Origin: an uncultured Sphingomonas sp.
GTDB lineage: Bacteria > Pseudomonadota > Alphaproteobacteria > Sphingomonadales > Sphingomonadaceae
Assembly (NCBI RefSeq): GCF_936927845.1
Contig: NZ_CAKZHV010000057.1
Span: forward strand, 1 to 64,000
Length of the DNA: 64,000 bases
Direction of reading: 5' to 3'
Shown: piece by piece, positions 7,671 through 15,569 of the stretch
Layout: every line of letters begins with the position of its first letter
How positions within the stretch are numbered: the stretch's first letter is position 1
Program-made: the position numbers and the translations under genes
Notes under the pieces: model-generated
What the model was told of the DNA's origin: nothing
Database searches by the model: none
The model's input: only the letters and a program-made list of their open reading frames with translations

Positions 7671-7677
7671 GGCCGAT

Positions 7678-7881
7678 ATGACTGATCCAAAGACAGTAGA
7701 CGTGACGCCCAACCGCGACGACGAGCGCCCCGACATCCAGCAGGCCGTCGAGGCACGCAGCGACGCGGTCGAGCGTGGCGAAGGCGGCTCGGAGCCCGCG
7801 ATGTTCACCGACACCGGCGAGTTCGACGGCAGTAGCGGTACCGGCGGCGAGGTGAAGAACCAGGACGACACGCAGCAGTAA
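7678..7881 (+). CDS. Small acidic hypothetical protein (67 aa)
   Basis: MTDPKTVDVTPNRDD begins a very hydrophilic, Asp/Glu/Gln/Gly-rich protein with no hydrophobic core segment, so it is probably intrinsically disordered. It lies 7 bp after the proline-rich gene and likely shares its promoter. Small hydrophilic proteins of this sort occur in stress regulons of alphaproteobacteria, but I recognise no named family. A bidirectional terminator follows. Confidence 0.55.
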   Translation: MTDPKTVDVTPNRDDERPDIQQAVEARSDAVERGEGGSEPAMFTDTGEFDGSSGTGGEVKNQDDTQQ

Positions 7882-7889
7882 CCGCGCGA

Positions 7890-7918
7890 GGGTCGGTCGC
7901 GCTGATGGCGGCCGACCC
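7890..7918. terminator. Bidirectional terminator between the small genes and gatB
   Basis: Two 11-nt arms (gggtcggtcgc / gcggccgaccc) form ten Watson-Crick pairs and one T-G wobble around a 7-nt loop. The hairpin sits between the convergent stops at 7881 and 7937. The T tract on the plus strand is weak (ttggtt). Confidence 0.55.
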
Positions 7919-7936
7919 TTGGTTCACCACCGCAAG

Positions 7937-9394
7937 TTAGTTTGCCAGCGCCTTCTTCAGCAGGTCGTTGACCACCTGCGGGTTGGCTTTGCCAGCCATT
8001 GCCTTCATCGTCTGACCGACGAAAAAGCCGAACAGCGTTTCCTTGCCACCGCGATATTGCTCGAGCTGCTTGGGGTTTTTCGCCAGCACGTCGGCAATCA
8101 CCGCCTCGATCTCGCCCGTGTCGCTGGTCTGCTTGAGCCCGCGTTCCTCGACGATCTTGCCCGGCGCGTCGCCTGTCTCCAGCATCGCCTCGAACACCTG
8201 CTTGGCGAGACTGCCCGACAACGTGCCGTCCGCCACGAGCGCGAGCAGCTCCGCCGCCTGCCCCGGCTGCACCGGGCTTTCGCCGATCGACTTGCCAAGG
8301 CGGTTGAGCGCGCCGAATAGCTCGCTGGTCACCCAATTGGCGGCCGCGACCGGCGCCGCACCCGTGCTCAGCAGCGCATCGAACCAGCGCGCGCTCTCGA
8401 CCTCGGCGGTCAGGACGTTCGCGGCATAGGCGCTGATCCCCAGCGCCTCATACCGCTTGCGCTTGGCATCGGGCAGTTCGGGCAGCGACGCGCGACATTC
8501 CTCGATGAACGCGTCGTCGAGTTCGAGCGGCAGCAGATCGGGATCGGGGAAGTAGCGATAATCGTGTGCATCTTCCTTCGAGCGCATCGACCGCGTCGTG
8601 CCCGTGTCGGGGTTGAACAGCCGCGTCTCCTGCTGGATTGCGCCGCCGTCCTCCAGCACCGCGACCTGCCGCTTCGCCTCATGCTCGATCGCCGCAATCA
8701 CGAAGCGCACCGAGTTGACGTTCTTCGTTTCGGTGCGCGTGCCGAGTTCGTCGCCGGGTTTCCGCACGCTGACGTTGACATCGGCGCGCATCGATCCCTG
8801 GTCCATGTTGCCGTCGCACGACCCGACGTAACGTAGGATCGAGCGCAGCTTGGTCAGGTACGCCCCGGCTTCGGCGGGTGAGCGCATATCGGGACGGCTG
8901 ACGATCTCCATCAGCGCCACGCCCGAACGGTTGAGATCGACGTAGGAGCGCGTCGGATGCTGGTCGTGCATCAGCTTGCCCGCGTCCTGCTCGACGTGGA
9001 TGCGCTCGACCCCGATCGTCTTGACCGCGTCGTCATCCTCAATCTCGATCGCGCCTTCGCCCACCAGCGGATGGTAGAGCTGGCTGATTTGATAACCCTG
9101 CGGCAGATCGGCGTAGAAGTAATTCTTGCGGTCGAACCGCGACCATTTGTTGATCTGGGCGTCGATCGCCAGCCCGGTGCGCACCGCCTGGCGAATACAC
9201 TCGCGGTTGGGCACCGGCAGCATCCCCGGCATCGCCGCGTCGACCAGACTGACCTGGCTGTTCGGCTCGGCCCCGAACGCAGTCGCCGCGCCCGAGAACA
9301 GCTTGGCGTTGCTCGTCACCTGCGCGTGGACCTCCAGGCCGATCACGACCTCCCAGTCCCCGGTCGCGCCCTTGATGCGATAGGTCGATTCCAT
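7937..9394 (-). CDS. gatB: Asp-tRNA(Asn)/Glu-tRNA(Gln) amidotransferase subunit B
   Basis: GatB is the kinase and tRNA-binding subunit of GatCAB. The complex amidates Glu-tRNA(Gln), and Asp-tRNA(Asn) where needed, to the correctly charged species. The catalytic cradle begins WEVVIGLEVHAQV, and the family signature around LMEIVSRPD and SILRYVGSCDGNMDQG is intact. The helical and YqeY-like tail domain fills the C-terminus and ends in LLKKALAN. I chose ATG 9394 (MESTYRIKG) over an upstream GTG at 9418 in the same frame. The upstream gene order is gatC-gatA, the usual operon. Confidence 0.96.
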   Translation of the reverse strand: MESTYRIKGATGDWEVVIGLEVHAQVTSNAKLFSGAATAFGAEPNSQVSLVDAAMPGMLPVPNRECIRQAVRTGLAIDAQINKWSRFDRKNYFYADLPQGYQISQLYHPLVGEGAIEIEDDDAVKTIGVERIHVEQDAGKLMHDQHPTRSYVDLNRSGVALMEIVSRPDMRSPAEAGAYLTKLRSILRYVGSCDGNMDQGSMRADVNVSVRKPGDELGTRTETKNVNSVRFVIAAIEHEAKRQVAVLEDGGAIQQETRLFNPDTGTTRSMRSKEDAHDYRYFPDPDLLPLELDDAFIEECRASLPELPDAKRKRYEALGISAYAANVLTAEVESARWFDALLSTGAAPVAAANWVTSELFGALNRLGKSIGESPVQPGQAAELLALVADGTLSGSLAKQVFEAMLETGDAPGKIVEERGLKQTSDTGEIEAVIADVLAKNPKQLEQYRGGKETLFGFFVGQTMKAMAGKANPQVVNDLLKKALAN

Positions 9395-9449
9395 TGTCGT
9401 CAATCCGCTTCCACACACGGCGCACGAGCCTTGCCCGCGCGCCTGCCTA

Positions 9450-10934
9450 TCACCACCAGCGCTCCGGCCGCGCTACGAAGCCGGCGCGCTCTTCGATCGC
9501 GAGCGCCGCGTTCAGCACGCCCTGCTCGTCGAGCGCGCGACCGATCACCTGCAGCCCGAGTGGCAGCCCCGCCTTGTCGAGCCCGCCCGGCACGCTCATC
9601 GCCGGTAGGCCCGCGAGCGATGACGGAACGGTGAAGACGTCGTTCAGGTACATCGCCAGCGGATCGGCGCTCTTCTCGCCCAGCGCGAACGCGGCCGACG
9701 GCGCAGTCGGGGTCAGCAGCACGTCGCATTGCTCGCACGCGCGCTCAAAGTCCTGCGCGATCAGCGCACGAATCTTCGATGCTTGCGTGAAATAGGCGTC
9801 GTAGAAGCCGGCCGACAGCACATAGGTACCGATCAGAATGCGGCGCTTCACCTCGTCACCGAACCCGGCCTCGCGCGTCGCCGCGTACATGTCCTGCAGG
9901 TTGGCACCCTCGGGCAGGTCGCGCTGCCCGAATCGCACGCCGTCGTAGCGCGCCAGGTTCGACGATGCTTCGGCCGGGGCGATGATGTAATAGGCCGGCA
10001 ATGCGTAGCGCGTGTGCGGCAGCGACACCTCTACGATCTCGGCACCCGCGTCGCGCAGCCAAGCGATGCCTTGGTGCCACAACGCCTCGATCTCCTCGGG
10101 CATGTTGTCGACGCGGTACTCGCGGGGGATGCCGACGCGTTTGCCGGACATGCTGGCGTTCAACGTGGCTTCCCACTTGGGCACGGGCAGGTCGAGCGAG
10201 GTCGCGTCCTTGGGATCGAACCCGCTCATCGCCTCGAGCATGATCGCGCAGTCGCGCACGTCGCGCGCCATCGGCCCTGCCTGATCGAGCGAGGAGGCAA
10301 AGGCGATCGTGCCCCAGCGCGAGCAGCGCCCGTAGGTCGGCTTGATGCCCGAGATGCCGACGAATGCCGCCGGTTGCCGGATCGAGCCGCCCGTGTCGGT
10401 GCCCGTCGCGCCCGGCGCGATCCGCCCCGCAACGACCGCCGCGCTGCCGCCAGACGATCCACCGGGCGCGAGGGCTGCATTGCCGCCGTCGTTGCGCCGC
10501 CACGGGCTGATCACGTTGCCGAAATAGCTCGTCTCGTTCGACGATCCCATCGCGAACTGGTCGAGGTTGAGCTTGCCGAGCATGCCCGCGCCAGCGTCCC
10601 ACAGTTTCTGCGAAACGGTGGACTCATATTCGGGCTTGAAGCCTTCGAGAATGTGGCTCGCCGCGGTCGTCTGCACCCCGCGGGTGCAGAACAGGTCCTT
10701 CATCCCGATCGGCACACCCGCCATCGATGGCAGCGTGTCGCCCGCCGCGCGTGCCTGGTCGACCTTGTCGGCCGCGGCGAGCGCGTGGTCGGGCGTTTCG
10801 ACGATGAAGGCGTTGAGCGGCTTCGCGGCAGCGACCGCGGCGTTGAACGCCTCCGCCACCTCGCGCGCGGAGAAGTCGCCGCCCGCCACGCCGTCGCGGA
10901 TCTGGCGGATACCTAGGTCGGTCAGTTCGCTCAC
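9450..10934 (-). CDS. gatA: Asp-tRNA(Asn)/Glu-tRNA(Gln) amidotransferase subunit A
   Basis: GatA is the glutaminase subunit that supplies ammonia to GatB. It is an amidase-signature enzyme with the Ser-cis-Ser-Lys triad in view: Lys79 in GMKDLF, the Gly/Ser-rich loop PGGSSGGS with cis-Ser160, and nucleophile Ser184 in TDTGGSIRQPA. Its 494 residues match the family. The start is GTG, overlapping the gatC stop by one base (TAGTG), which implies coupled synthesis of the two subunits. Confidence 0.96.
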   Translation of the reverse strand: MSELTDLGIRQIRDGVAGGDFSAREVAEAFNAAVAAAKPLNAFIVETPDHALAAADKVDQARAAGDTLPSMAGVPIGMKDLFCTRGVQTTAASHILEGFKPEYESTVSQKLWDAGAGMLGKLNLDQFAMGSSNETSYFGNVISPWRRNDGGNAALAPGGSSGGSAAVVAGRIAPGATGTDTGGSIRQPAAFVGISGIKPTYGRCSRWGTIAFASSLDQAGPMARDVRDCAIMLEAMSGFDPKDATSLDLPVPKWEATLNASMSGKRVGIPREYRVDNMPEEIEALWHQGIAWLRDAGAEIVEVSLPHTRYALPAYYIIAPAEASSNLARYDGVRFGQRDLPEGANLQDMYAATREAGFGDEVKRRILIGTYVLSAGFYDAYFTQASKIRALIAQDFERACEQCDVLLTPTAPSAAFALGEKSADPLAMYLNDVFTVPSSLAGLPAMSVPGGLDKAGLPLGLQVIGRALDEQGVLNAALAIEERAGFVARPERWW

Positions 10935-11221
10935 TATTCGATCACCTTGGGAACCGTGAAGAAGCCGTGCTCGGCTTGCGGCGCGTTGGCGAGCACCTGC
11001 GCGCGGATGTTGCCATCGGTGACCACGTCGTCGCGCAGCCGCAGATGGTTCGGGATCACCGCGGTCATCGGCTGCACCGACGAGGTATCGACCTCACCCA
11101 ATTGCTCGATCCAGCCGAGAATGTTGCCGAGTTCGGGCGCGAGGCGGCTCGCCTCCTCGTCACGAATCGCGATCCGCGCGAGCTTGGCCACGCGTTTAAC
11201 GGTTGCTGTGTCAACGGACAT
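10934..11221 (-). CDS. gatC: Asp-tRNA(Asn)/Glu-tRNA(Gln) amidotransferase subunit C
   Basis: GatC is a 95-residue belt protein that wraps the GatA-GatB interface. It has the typical helical N-terminus (VKRVAKLARIAI) and the conserved central stretch LGWIEQLGEVDTSSVQPM, then RLRDDVVTDG. It is the first gene of gatCAB. The presence of all three subunits indicates that Gln-tRNA (and possibly Asn-tRNA) is made by the indirect transamidation route. Confidence 0.95.
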   Translation of the reverse strand: MSVDTATVKRVAKLARIAIRDEEASRLAPELGNILGWIEQLGEVDTSSVQPMTAVIPNHLRLRDDVVTDGNIRAQVLANAPQAEHGFFTVPKVIE

Positions 11222-11346
11222 GCCCGCGCCGCTACCACCAGCCGCGTTCCCTGCGCAACCGCGCGATTGCGCAGGGCACGCGGCTGCGGCAGAGCGGCGC
11301 CGACCGCCGCGGCGCTTCCGTGGTGCCAGGGTGATGGACGCCGCCG

Positions 11347-12447
11347 TTGGTTCGCAAATTTCTCTACATCGTCGCCGGGTTGATCGTCCTCGCGCTCGCC
11401 GGGCTCATCGGCTATCGCATCTGGGGGGTCGAGCTGATGCGCGCGGCGATGGTGCCGGGCGAAGAGTTCAAGGCGGTCCGCGGCCTGACCCCGGCCGACT
11501 ACCGTGACGCGAAACTATGGCTGGCGCGGCCCGATATCCGCAACAACCCCGCCTTGTGGACGCCCGCGGGTGAGCAGCCGCGTCGACAGCCCGGCGGCGC
11601 GGCGGTGTTCTTCATCCATCCGACATCCTACCTCAACCGCGCGCACTGGAACGCGCCGCTCGACGACACGGAGGCGAACGACCGCGCCGCATTGTTCCTG
11701 CGCGGGCAGGCGAGCGCGTTCAACGCCGTCGGCGAAATCTGGGCCCCGCGCTATCATCAGGCGACCTTCGGCGCGTTCCTGACCGATCAGGCCAATGCCG
11801 ACCGCGCGCTCGATCAGGCCTACCGCGACGTGCTTGCCGCTTTTGACGCGTTCGTCGCGCAGGTCGGCCCCGACCGTCCGATCATCCTCGCCGGCCACAG
11901 CCAGGGTGGGTTGCACCTGACCCACCTGCTGCGCGACCGGGTCGCGGGCAAGCCGCTCGCGCGTCGCATCGTCGCGGCTTACGTGGTCGGCTGGCCGGTA
12001 TCGACCGCGACCGACCTGTCCGCGCTCGGGCTGCCCGCCTGCGCGCGCGCCGACCAGCGCGGCTGCATCCTGTCGTGGCAGAGCTTCGCCGAGCCGGCCG
12101 ATCCCTCGCTGATTACCGACAATTACGATCGGACGACCGGGTTCGACGGACGCCCGCGCAAGGGCACGCGGATGCTGTGCACTAATCCGATCACCGGTGT
12201 GCCCTTCACCGCTGCTCCGGCAAGCGCCAATCTTGGCACGCTTTATCCGAGCGAGGATCTCTCGACCGCGCAGCTTCGCCGCGGCACGGTCGGCGCGCGC
12301 TGCGACGCGCGCGGCCTGCTGCTGATCGGATGGCCCCCCGACGTCGGGCCCTACGTGCTGCCGGGCAACAATTACCACGTGTACGATTACAGCCTGTTCT
12401 GGGCCAACGTCCGCGCCGATGCGGCGCGCCGGATGGCAGCGCGATGA
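11347..12447 (+). CDS. DUF3089 alpha/beta-hydrolase-fold protein, membrane-anchored
   Basis: One N-terminal membrane helix (FLYIVAGLIVLALAGLIGY) probably anchors the protein with the rest in the periplasm. The body has the DUF3089 pattern: the FFIHPTSYL strand-turn, a nucleophile elbow GHSQGG with the likely catalytic Ser, and a C-terminal HVYDYSLFW segment supplying a His. The substrate is unknown; hydrolases of this family resemble esterases or lipases. Translation appears to start at TTG 11347, with no better start nearby. The stop overlaps the ruvX start as ATGA. Confidence 0.8.
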   Translation: MVRKFLYIVAGLIVLALAGLIGYRIWGVELMRAAMVPGEEFKAVRGLTPADYRDAKLWLARPDIRNNPALWTPAGEQPRRQPGGAAVFFIHPTSYLNRAHWNAPLDDTEANDRAALFLRGQASAFNAVGEIWAPRYHQATFGAFLTDQANADRALDQAYRDVLAAFDAFVAQVGPDRPIILAGHSQGGLHLTHLLRDRVAGKPLARRIVAAYVVGWPVSTATDLSALGLPACARADQRGCILSWQSFAEPADPSLITDNYDRTTGFDGRPRKGTRMLCTNPITGVPFTAAPASANLGTLYPSEDLSTAQLRRGTVGARCDARGLLLIGWPPDVGPYVLPGNNYHVYDYSLFWANVRADAARRMAAR

Positions 12448-12914
12448 TCACGACCGATGCGCGCGCATTCGCCGAGGCGCTGCCCGACGGTGGGCGGCTG
12501 CTGGGGCTCGACCTCGGTACCAAGACGATCGGCACCGCCTTGTGCGATGCGGGCTGGAGCTTCGCCAGCCCCGCGCCGCTCGTCCGCCGCACGAAGTTCA
12601 CCGCTGACAAGGCCGAGCTCGCGCGGCTTATACAGGCGCAGCACGTCGTGGGCATCGTCATGGGGCTGCCGCTCAATCTCGACGGCAGCGTCAGTCCGCG
12701 CAGCCAGTCGGCGCGTGCCTTTGCGCGCAACTGCGTCGACATGAACCTGCCGATCCTGTTGTGGGACGAACGCTGGTCGACCGTCGCCGCCGAACGTGCG
12801 CTGATCGAGCAGGACATGAGCCGCGCGAAACGCGCTGAACGGATCGACTCGGCCGCAGCCGCGCACATCTTGCAGGCCGCAATCGACGCGCTGGTGAACG
12901 TCCAGCCGCATTGA
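12444..12914 (+). CDS. ruvX: RuvX/YqgF family Holliday-junction resolvase-like nuclease
   Basis: This is a 156-residue RNase H-fold nuclease. RuvX family members process 16S rRNA 5' ends or branched DNA. Family motifs are GRLLGLDLGTKTIG (first catalytic Asp), VVGIVMGLPLNLDGS, and LLWDERWSTVAAER with acidic residues, ending in an SAAAAHILQ helix. I chose the ATG at 12444, which overlaps the upstream stop by 4 bp. A longer reading from 12330 would overlap the hydrolase and adds non-conserved residues. Confidence 0.93.
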   Translation: MITTDARAFAEALPDGGRLLGLDLGTKTIGTALCDAGWSFASPAPLVRRTKFTADKAELARLIQAQHVVGIVMGLPLNLDGSVSPRSQSARAFARNCVDMNLPILLWDERWSTVAAERALIEQDMSRAKRAERIDSAAAAHILQAAIDALVNVQPH

Positions 12915-12957
12915 CGCTGCGCTTGCGGTGATGGGGTCAGGCGCTATCTGCCCCTCC

Positions 12958-14268
12958 ATGACCCATGACATTCACGTGATCGGCGGCGGGCTCGCAGGTT
13001 CCGAGGCCGCGTGGCAGCTCGCCGAAGCAGGCTTCAAGGTACGCCTGTCGGAGATGCGCGGCAGCGGCGAGAACACGCCCGCACACCACACCGATCATCT
13101 CGCCGAGCTGGTCTGCTCCAACAGTTTTCGCTCCGACGACGCAGAGTCGAACGCGGTCGGGCTGCTGCACCAGGAAATGCGCGCATTGGGCTCGCTGATC
13201 CTGCGCACCGGCGACGCGCACCGTGTTCCCGCCGGCAGCGCGCTCGCGGTCGACCGCGACGGTTTCTCCGCCGGGGTGACTGCCGCGCTCGACGCGCACC
13301 CGAACGTCACGATCGTGCGCGAGCGCGTCGACGCGTTGCCGGACGGTCCGGCGATCATCGCCACCGGCCCGCTCACCGCGGCGTCGCTATCCGACAGCAT
13401 CGCCGCGGAGACCGGTCGCGATTCGCTCGCGTTCTTCGACGCGATCGCGCCGATCGTTCACCGCGACTCGATCGACATGGACGTGGCCTGGGCGCAGTCG
13501 CGTTGGAACAAAGGTGACGGCACCGACTACATCAACTGTCCGCTCGACAAGGAGCAGTATCACACGTTCGTCCAGGCGCTGCTCGACGGCGAGAAGACCG
13601 AATACAAGGAATGGGAGAACGTCCCCTATTTCGAAGGCTGCATGCCGATCGAGGTGATGGCGGCGCGCGGTCCGGAAACGCTGCGGTTCGGGCCCATGAA
13701 GGGCGTCGGCCTCGACGTGCCCGCCACCGGACGCTGGCCCTATGCCGCGGTGCAGTTGCGGCAGGACAATGCGCAGGGCACGCTGTGGAACATCGTCGGC
13801 TTTCAGACCAAGCTGAAGCACGCCGAACAGGTCCGCATCTTTCGCACCATCCCGGGGCTCGAGCACGCCGAGTTCGCACGATTAGGCGGCCTGCACCGCA
13901 ACACCTTTCTGCGCTCGCCCGAGCTGCTCGACGCGACGCTGCGATTGTCCTCGCGCCCCAACATCCGGTTCGCCGGACAGATCACAGGATGCGAAGGCTA
14001 TGTGGAAAGCGCCGCGATCGGTCTGCTCGCCGGGCGCTTCGCCGCGGCGGAGCTTGCGGGACGTGCGCTCCCCTCGCCCCCGCGTGAGACGGCTCTCGGC
14101 GCATTATTGTCGCACATCACCGGCGACGCCGTGGCCGAAACCTACCAGCCGATGAACGTCAACTTCGGCCTGTTCCCCCCCATCGAGGGCAAGACCAGAA
14201 AGGCCGATCGCAAGCGGATGTATACCGATCGCGGCCGCGCCGCCTTGGCGGGCTGGCTCGCCGCTTAA
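12958..14268 (+). CDS. trmFO: Methylenetetrahydrofolate-tRNA-(uracil-5-)-methyltransferase TrmFO
   Basis: This FAD and folate-dependent enzyme makes m5U54 in the T loop of tRNA; it replaces SAM-dependent TrmA in many alphaproteobacteria and Firmicutes. The FAD dinucleotide fold is at the very start (HVIGGGLAGSEAAW). Further family motifs are ELVCSNSFRSDD, CPLDKEQYHTFVQAL, FEGCMPIEVMA and NFGLFPP near the end. The 436 residues match the family. The ATG at 12958 places the FAD motif at the N-terminus; an upstream ATG at 12928 adds non-conserved residues. Confidence 0.95.
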   Translation: MTHDIHVIGGGLAGSEAAWQLAEAGFKVRLSEMRGSGENTPAHHTDHLAELVCSNSFRSDDAESNAVGLLHQEMRALGSLILRTGDAHRVPAGSALAVDRDGFSAGVTAALDAHPNVTIVRERVDALPDGPAIIATGPLTAASLSDSIAAETGRDSLAFFDAIAPIVHRDSIDMDVAWAQSRWNKGDGTDYINCPLDKEQYHTFVQALLDGEKTEYKEWENVPYFEGCMPIEVMAARGPETLRFGPMKGVGLDVPATGRWPYAAVQLRQDNAQGTLWNIVGFQTKLKHAEQVRIFRTIPGLEHAEFARLGGLHRNTFLRSPELLDATLRLSSRPNIRFAGQITGCEGYVESAAIGLLAGRFAAAELAGRALPSPPRETALGALLSHITGDAVAETYQPMNVNFGLFPPIEGKTRKADRKRMYTDRGRAALAGWLAA

Positions 14269-14741
14269 TCGTCGTCGCGCGTCGGTGCCGCCGGACAGGC
14301 GCACGCCGGTCGCCGTGTCTTGCGCTTCGGCTTGGTGGTGGCGAATTCCGCCGCGGTGAGCGCGCCCGACTGGTCGGCATCCGCGTCGGCGAACCGCTTA
14401 GCGGTCTTGGCGGACCATTCATCGAACGACAGCTGCCCGTCGTGGTTCAGATCGAGCTTGATGAATGCCTTTCGTCGGCTGAGCAGATATTCGTCGCGCG
14501 TGATCTTGGCATCGCGGTCCTTGTCGTAACGGTCGAAGCGCTTCTGCTCGCGCGTCCGCTCGGGAGCTTCGGGCAAGGTGACCGGAACCTGGTCGTCATC
14601 CTGGGGCACGGCCGCCGGCATGGCGGGCGTCAGCGTTGCCGCGCGCGCCGCGAACTCGCTTGGCCGATCGCCCTGCAACAGCAACCACCCCGCACCGATC
14701 AGCAGCGCCAGTGCCGCTGCACCCACCACATACCGCCACAT
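14265..14741 (-). CDS. EF-hand calcium-binding protein with N-terminal membrane anchor
   Basis: An N-terminal hydrophobic segment (YVVGAAALALLIGAGWLLL) is a signal anchor, so the rest probably lies in the periplasm. Three EF-hand loops follow: DKDRDAKITRDE, DLNHDGQLSFDE and DADQSGALTAAE. All have acidic residues at positions 1, 3 or 5 and a Glu at 12. A Cys-containing basic tail (RRPACACPAAP) ends the protein. The role is unknown; calcium sensing or buffering in the envelope is inferred. The ATG at 14741 has a GGAGAG ribosome-binding site. The 3' end overlaps trmFO by 4 bp, tail to tail. Confidence 0.8.
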   Translation of the reverse strand: MWRYVVGAAALALLIGAGWLLLQGDRPSEFAARAATLTPAMPAAVPQDDDQVPVTLPEAPERTREQKRFDRYDKDRDAKITRDEYLLSRRKAFIKLDLNHDGQLSFDEWSAKTAKRFADADADQSGALTAAEFATTKPKRKTRRPACACPAAPTRDDD

Positions 14742-14805
14742 GCCCACGCTCTCCCCCCGAAGTCGTGGACGGAGGCTAGCGAGCGTCGCGCGGCGGCGAA
14801 AGCGG

Positions 14806-15450
14806 TCAGCGCCCAATCATACGGAATCGCGCCACCATGGCCGCGCGTCGCGGGCCATCCGCCACGCCGCGGCCCAGCATCGCGGCACGCGCATCGAGCG
14901 CGAGCGCACCGAGCACGCGCGCGCGCGACCAGGGTCGGGCAAATACCTGCTCGGCGAGCGTCAGCGCCGCCCCGCGTGCCGTTTCGCTCAGCCCGGGACG
15001 GCTGACGTTTACCGCAAGGTCGGCGAGCGCCCATAGCGTCCCAGCCTCCTCCAGCGCAGGTTGCTCCTCGTTGAGCAACGCGCCCAGCGCGCCGAACAGC
15101 GTGCCTCCGCGCAATCGCGCGAACTGGATCAGCGACGCGGGATCGCCGCGTTCGTCGTCGAGCAGCACCTCCCACCCCTCGCTCATCGTCGCGAGCGAGC
15201 GCCCCGTCACTCCCGCGGTGATCACGTGCCGCGCCACCTCGGCGAGCAGCGGTTGCGCGGGGGCAGGCTCGGTGTCGAGCTTGGCGAGTGCTTCGTACCA
15301 CCAGGTCAGCCGCATCTGCCCGATGATCGGCTGTTCGGTCGTCCGCACGATGTCGCCGAGTTGCCGATCAAGCGCGAACAGCGTCTCGACGCCGCTATCC
15401 TGGTAGCGTGCTGCGCCCCACGCGAACACGGTCGCCGGACGGCTGGGCAT
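14806..15450 (-). CDS. Squalene/phytoene synthase-like protein, probably non-catalytic
   Basis: The all-helical fold and segments such as ETLFALDRQLGDIVRTT and QMRLTWWYEAL match the trans-isoprenyl diphosphate synthase (head-to-head) family. At about 214 residues it is short, and the two Asp-rich DxxxD-type motifs that bind diphosphate are not evident: the positions read DRQLGD and NVSRPGLSE. This resembles the non-catalytic branch that includes the complex I assembly factor NDUFAF6. No carotenoid genes adjoin. The frame is open to an ATG at 15540, but early codons there have intergenic-like composition and would leave only 29 bp before the divergent tadG start, so I prefer 15450. Confidence 0.7.
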   Translation of the reverse strand: MPSRPATVFAWGAARYQDSGVETLFALDRQLGDIVRTTEQPIIGQMRLTWWYEALAKLDTEPAPAQPLLAEVARHVITAGVTGRSLATMSEGWEVLLDDERGDPASLIQFARLRGGTLFGALGALLNEEQPALEEAGTLWALADLAVNVSRPGLSETARGAALTLAEQVFARPWSRARVLGALALDARAAMLGRGVADGPRRAAMVARFRMIGR

Positions 15451-15569
15451 CTGGATCGCTGGCACGTTCGGCACATGGCGGTCGGCCGGGCTCCGGGCAA
15501 GCCTTCCTAACGGCGCGTTAACCGCGGTTTTTGAACTCATATTGTACGTTTCTGCCGCATCGGAACGTA

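Noticed and set aside
15517..15531. Possible CtrA-type box (TTAACC) before the tadG gene
   Set aside because: Only one TTAA half is present; the second half at seven-base spacing reads TTTT, so the match is too weak.
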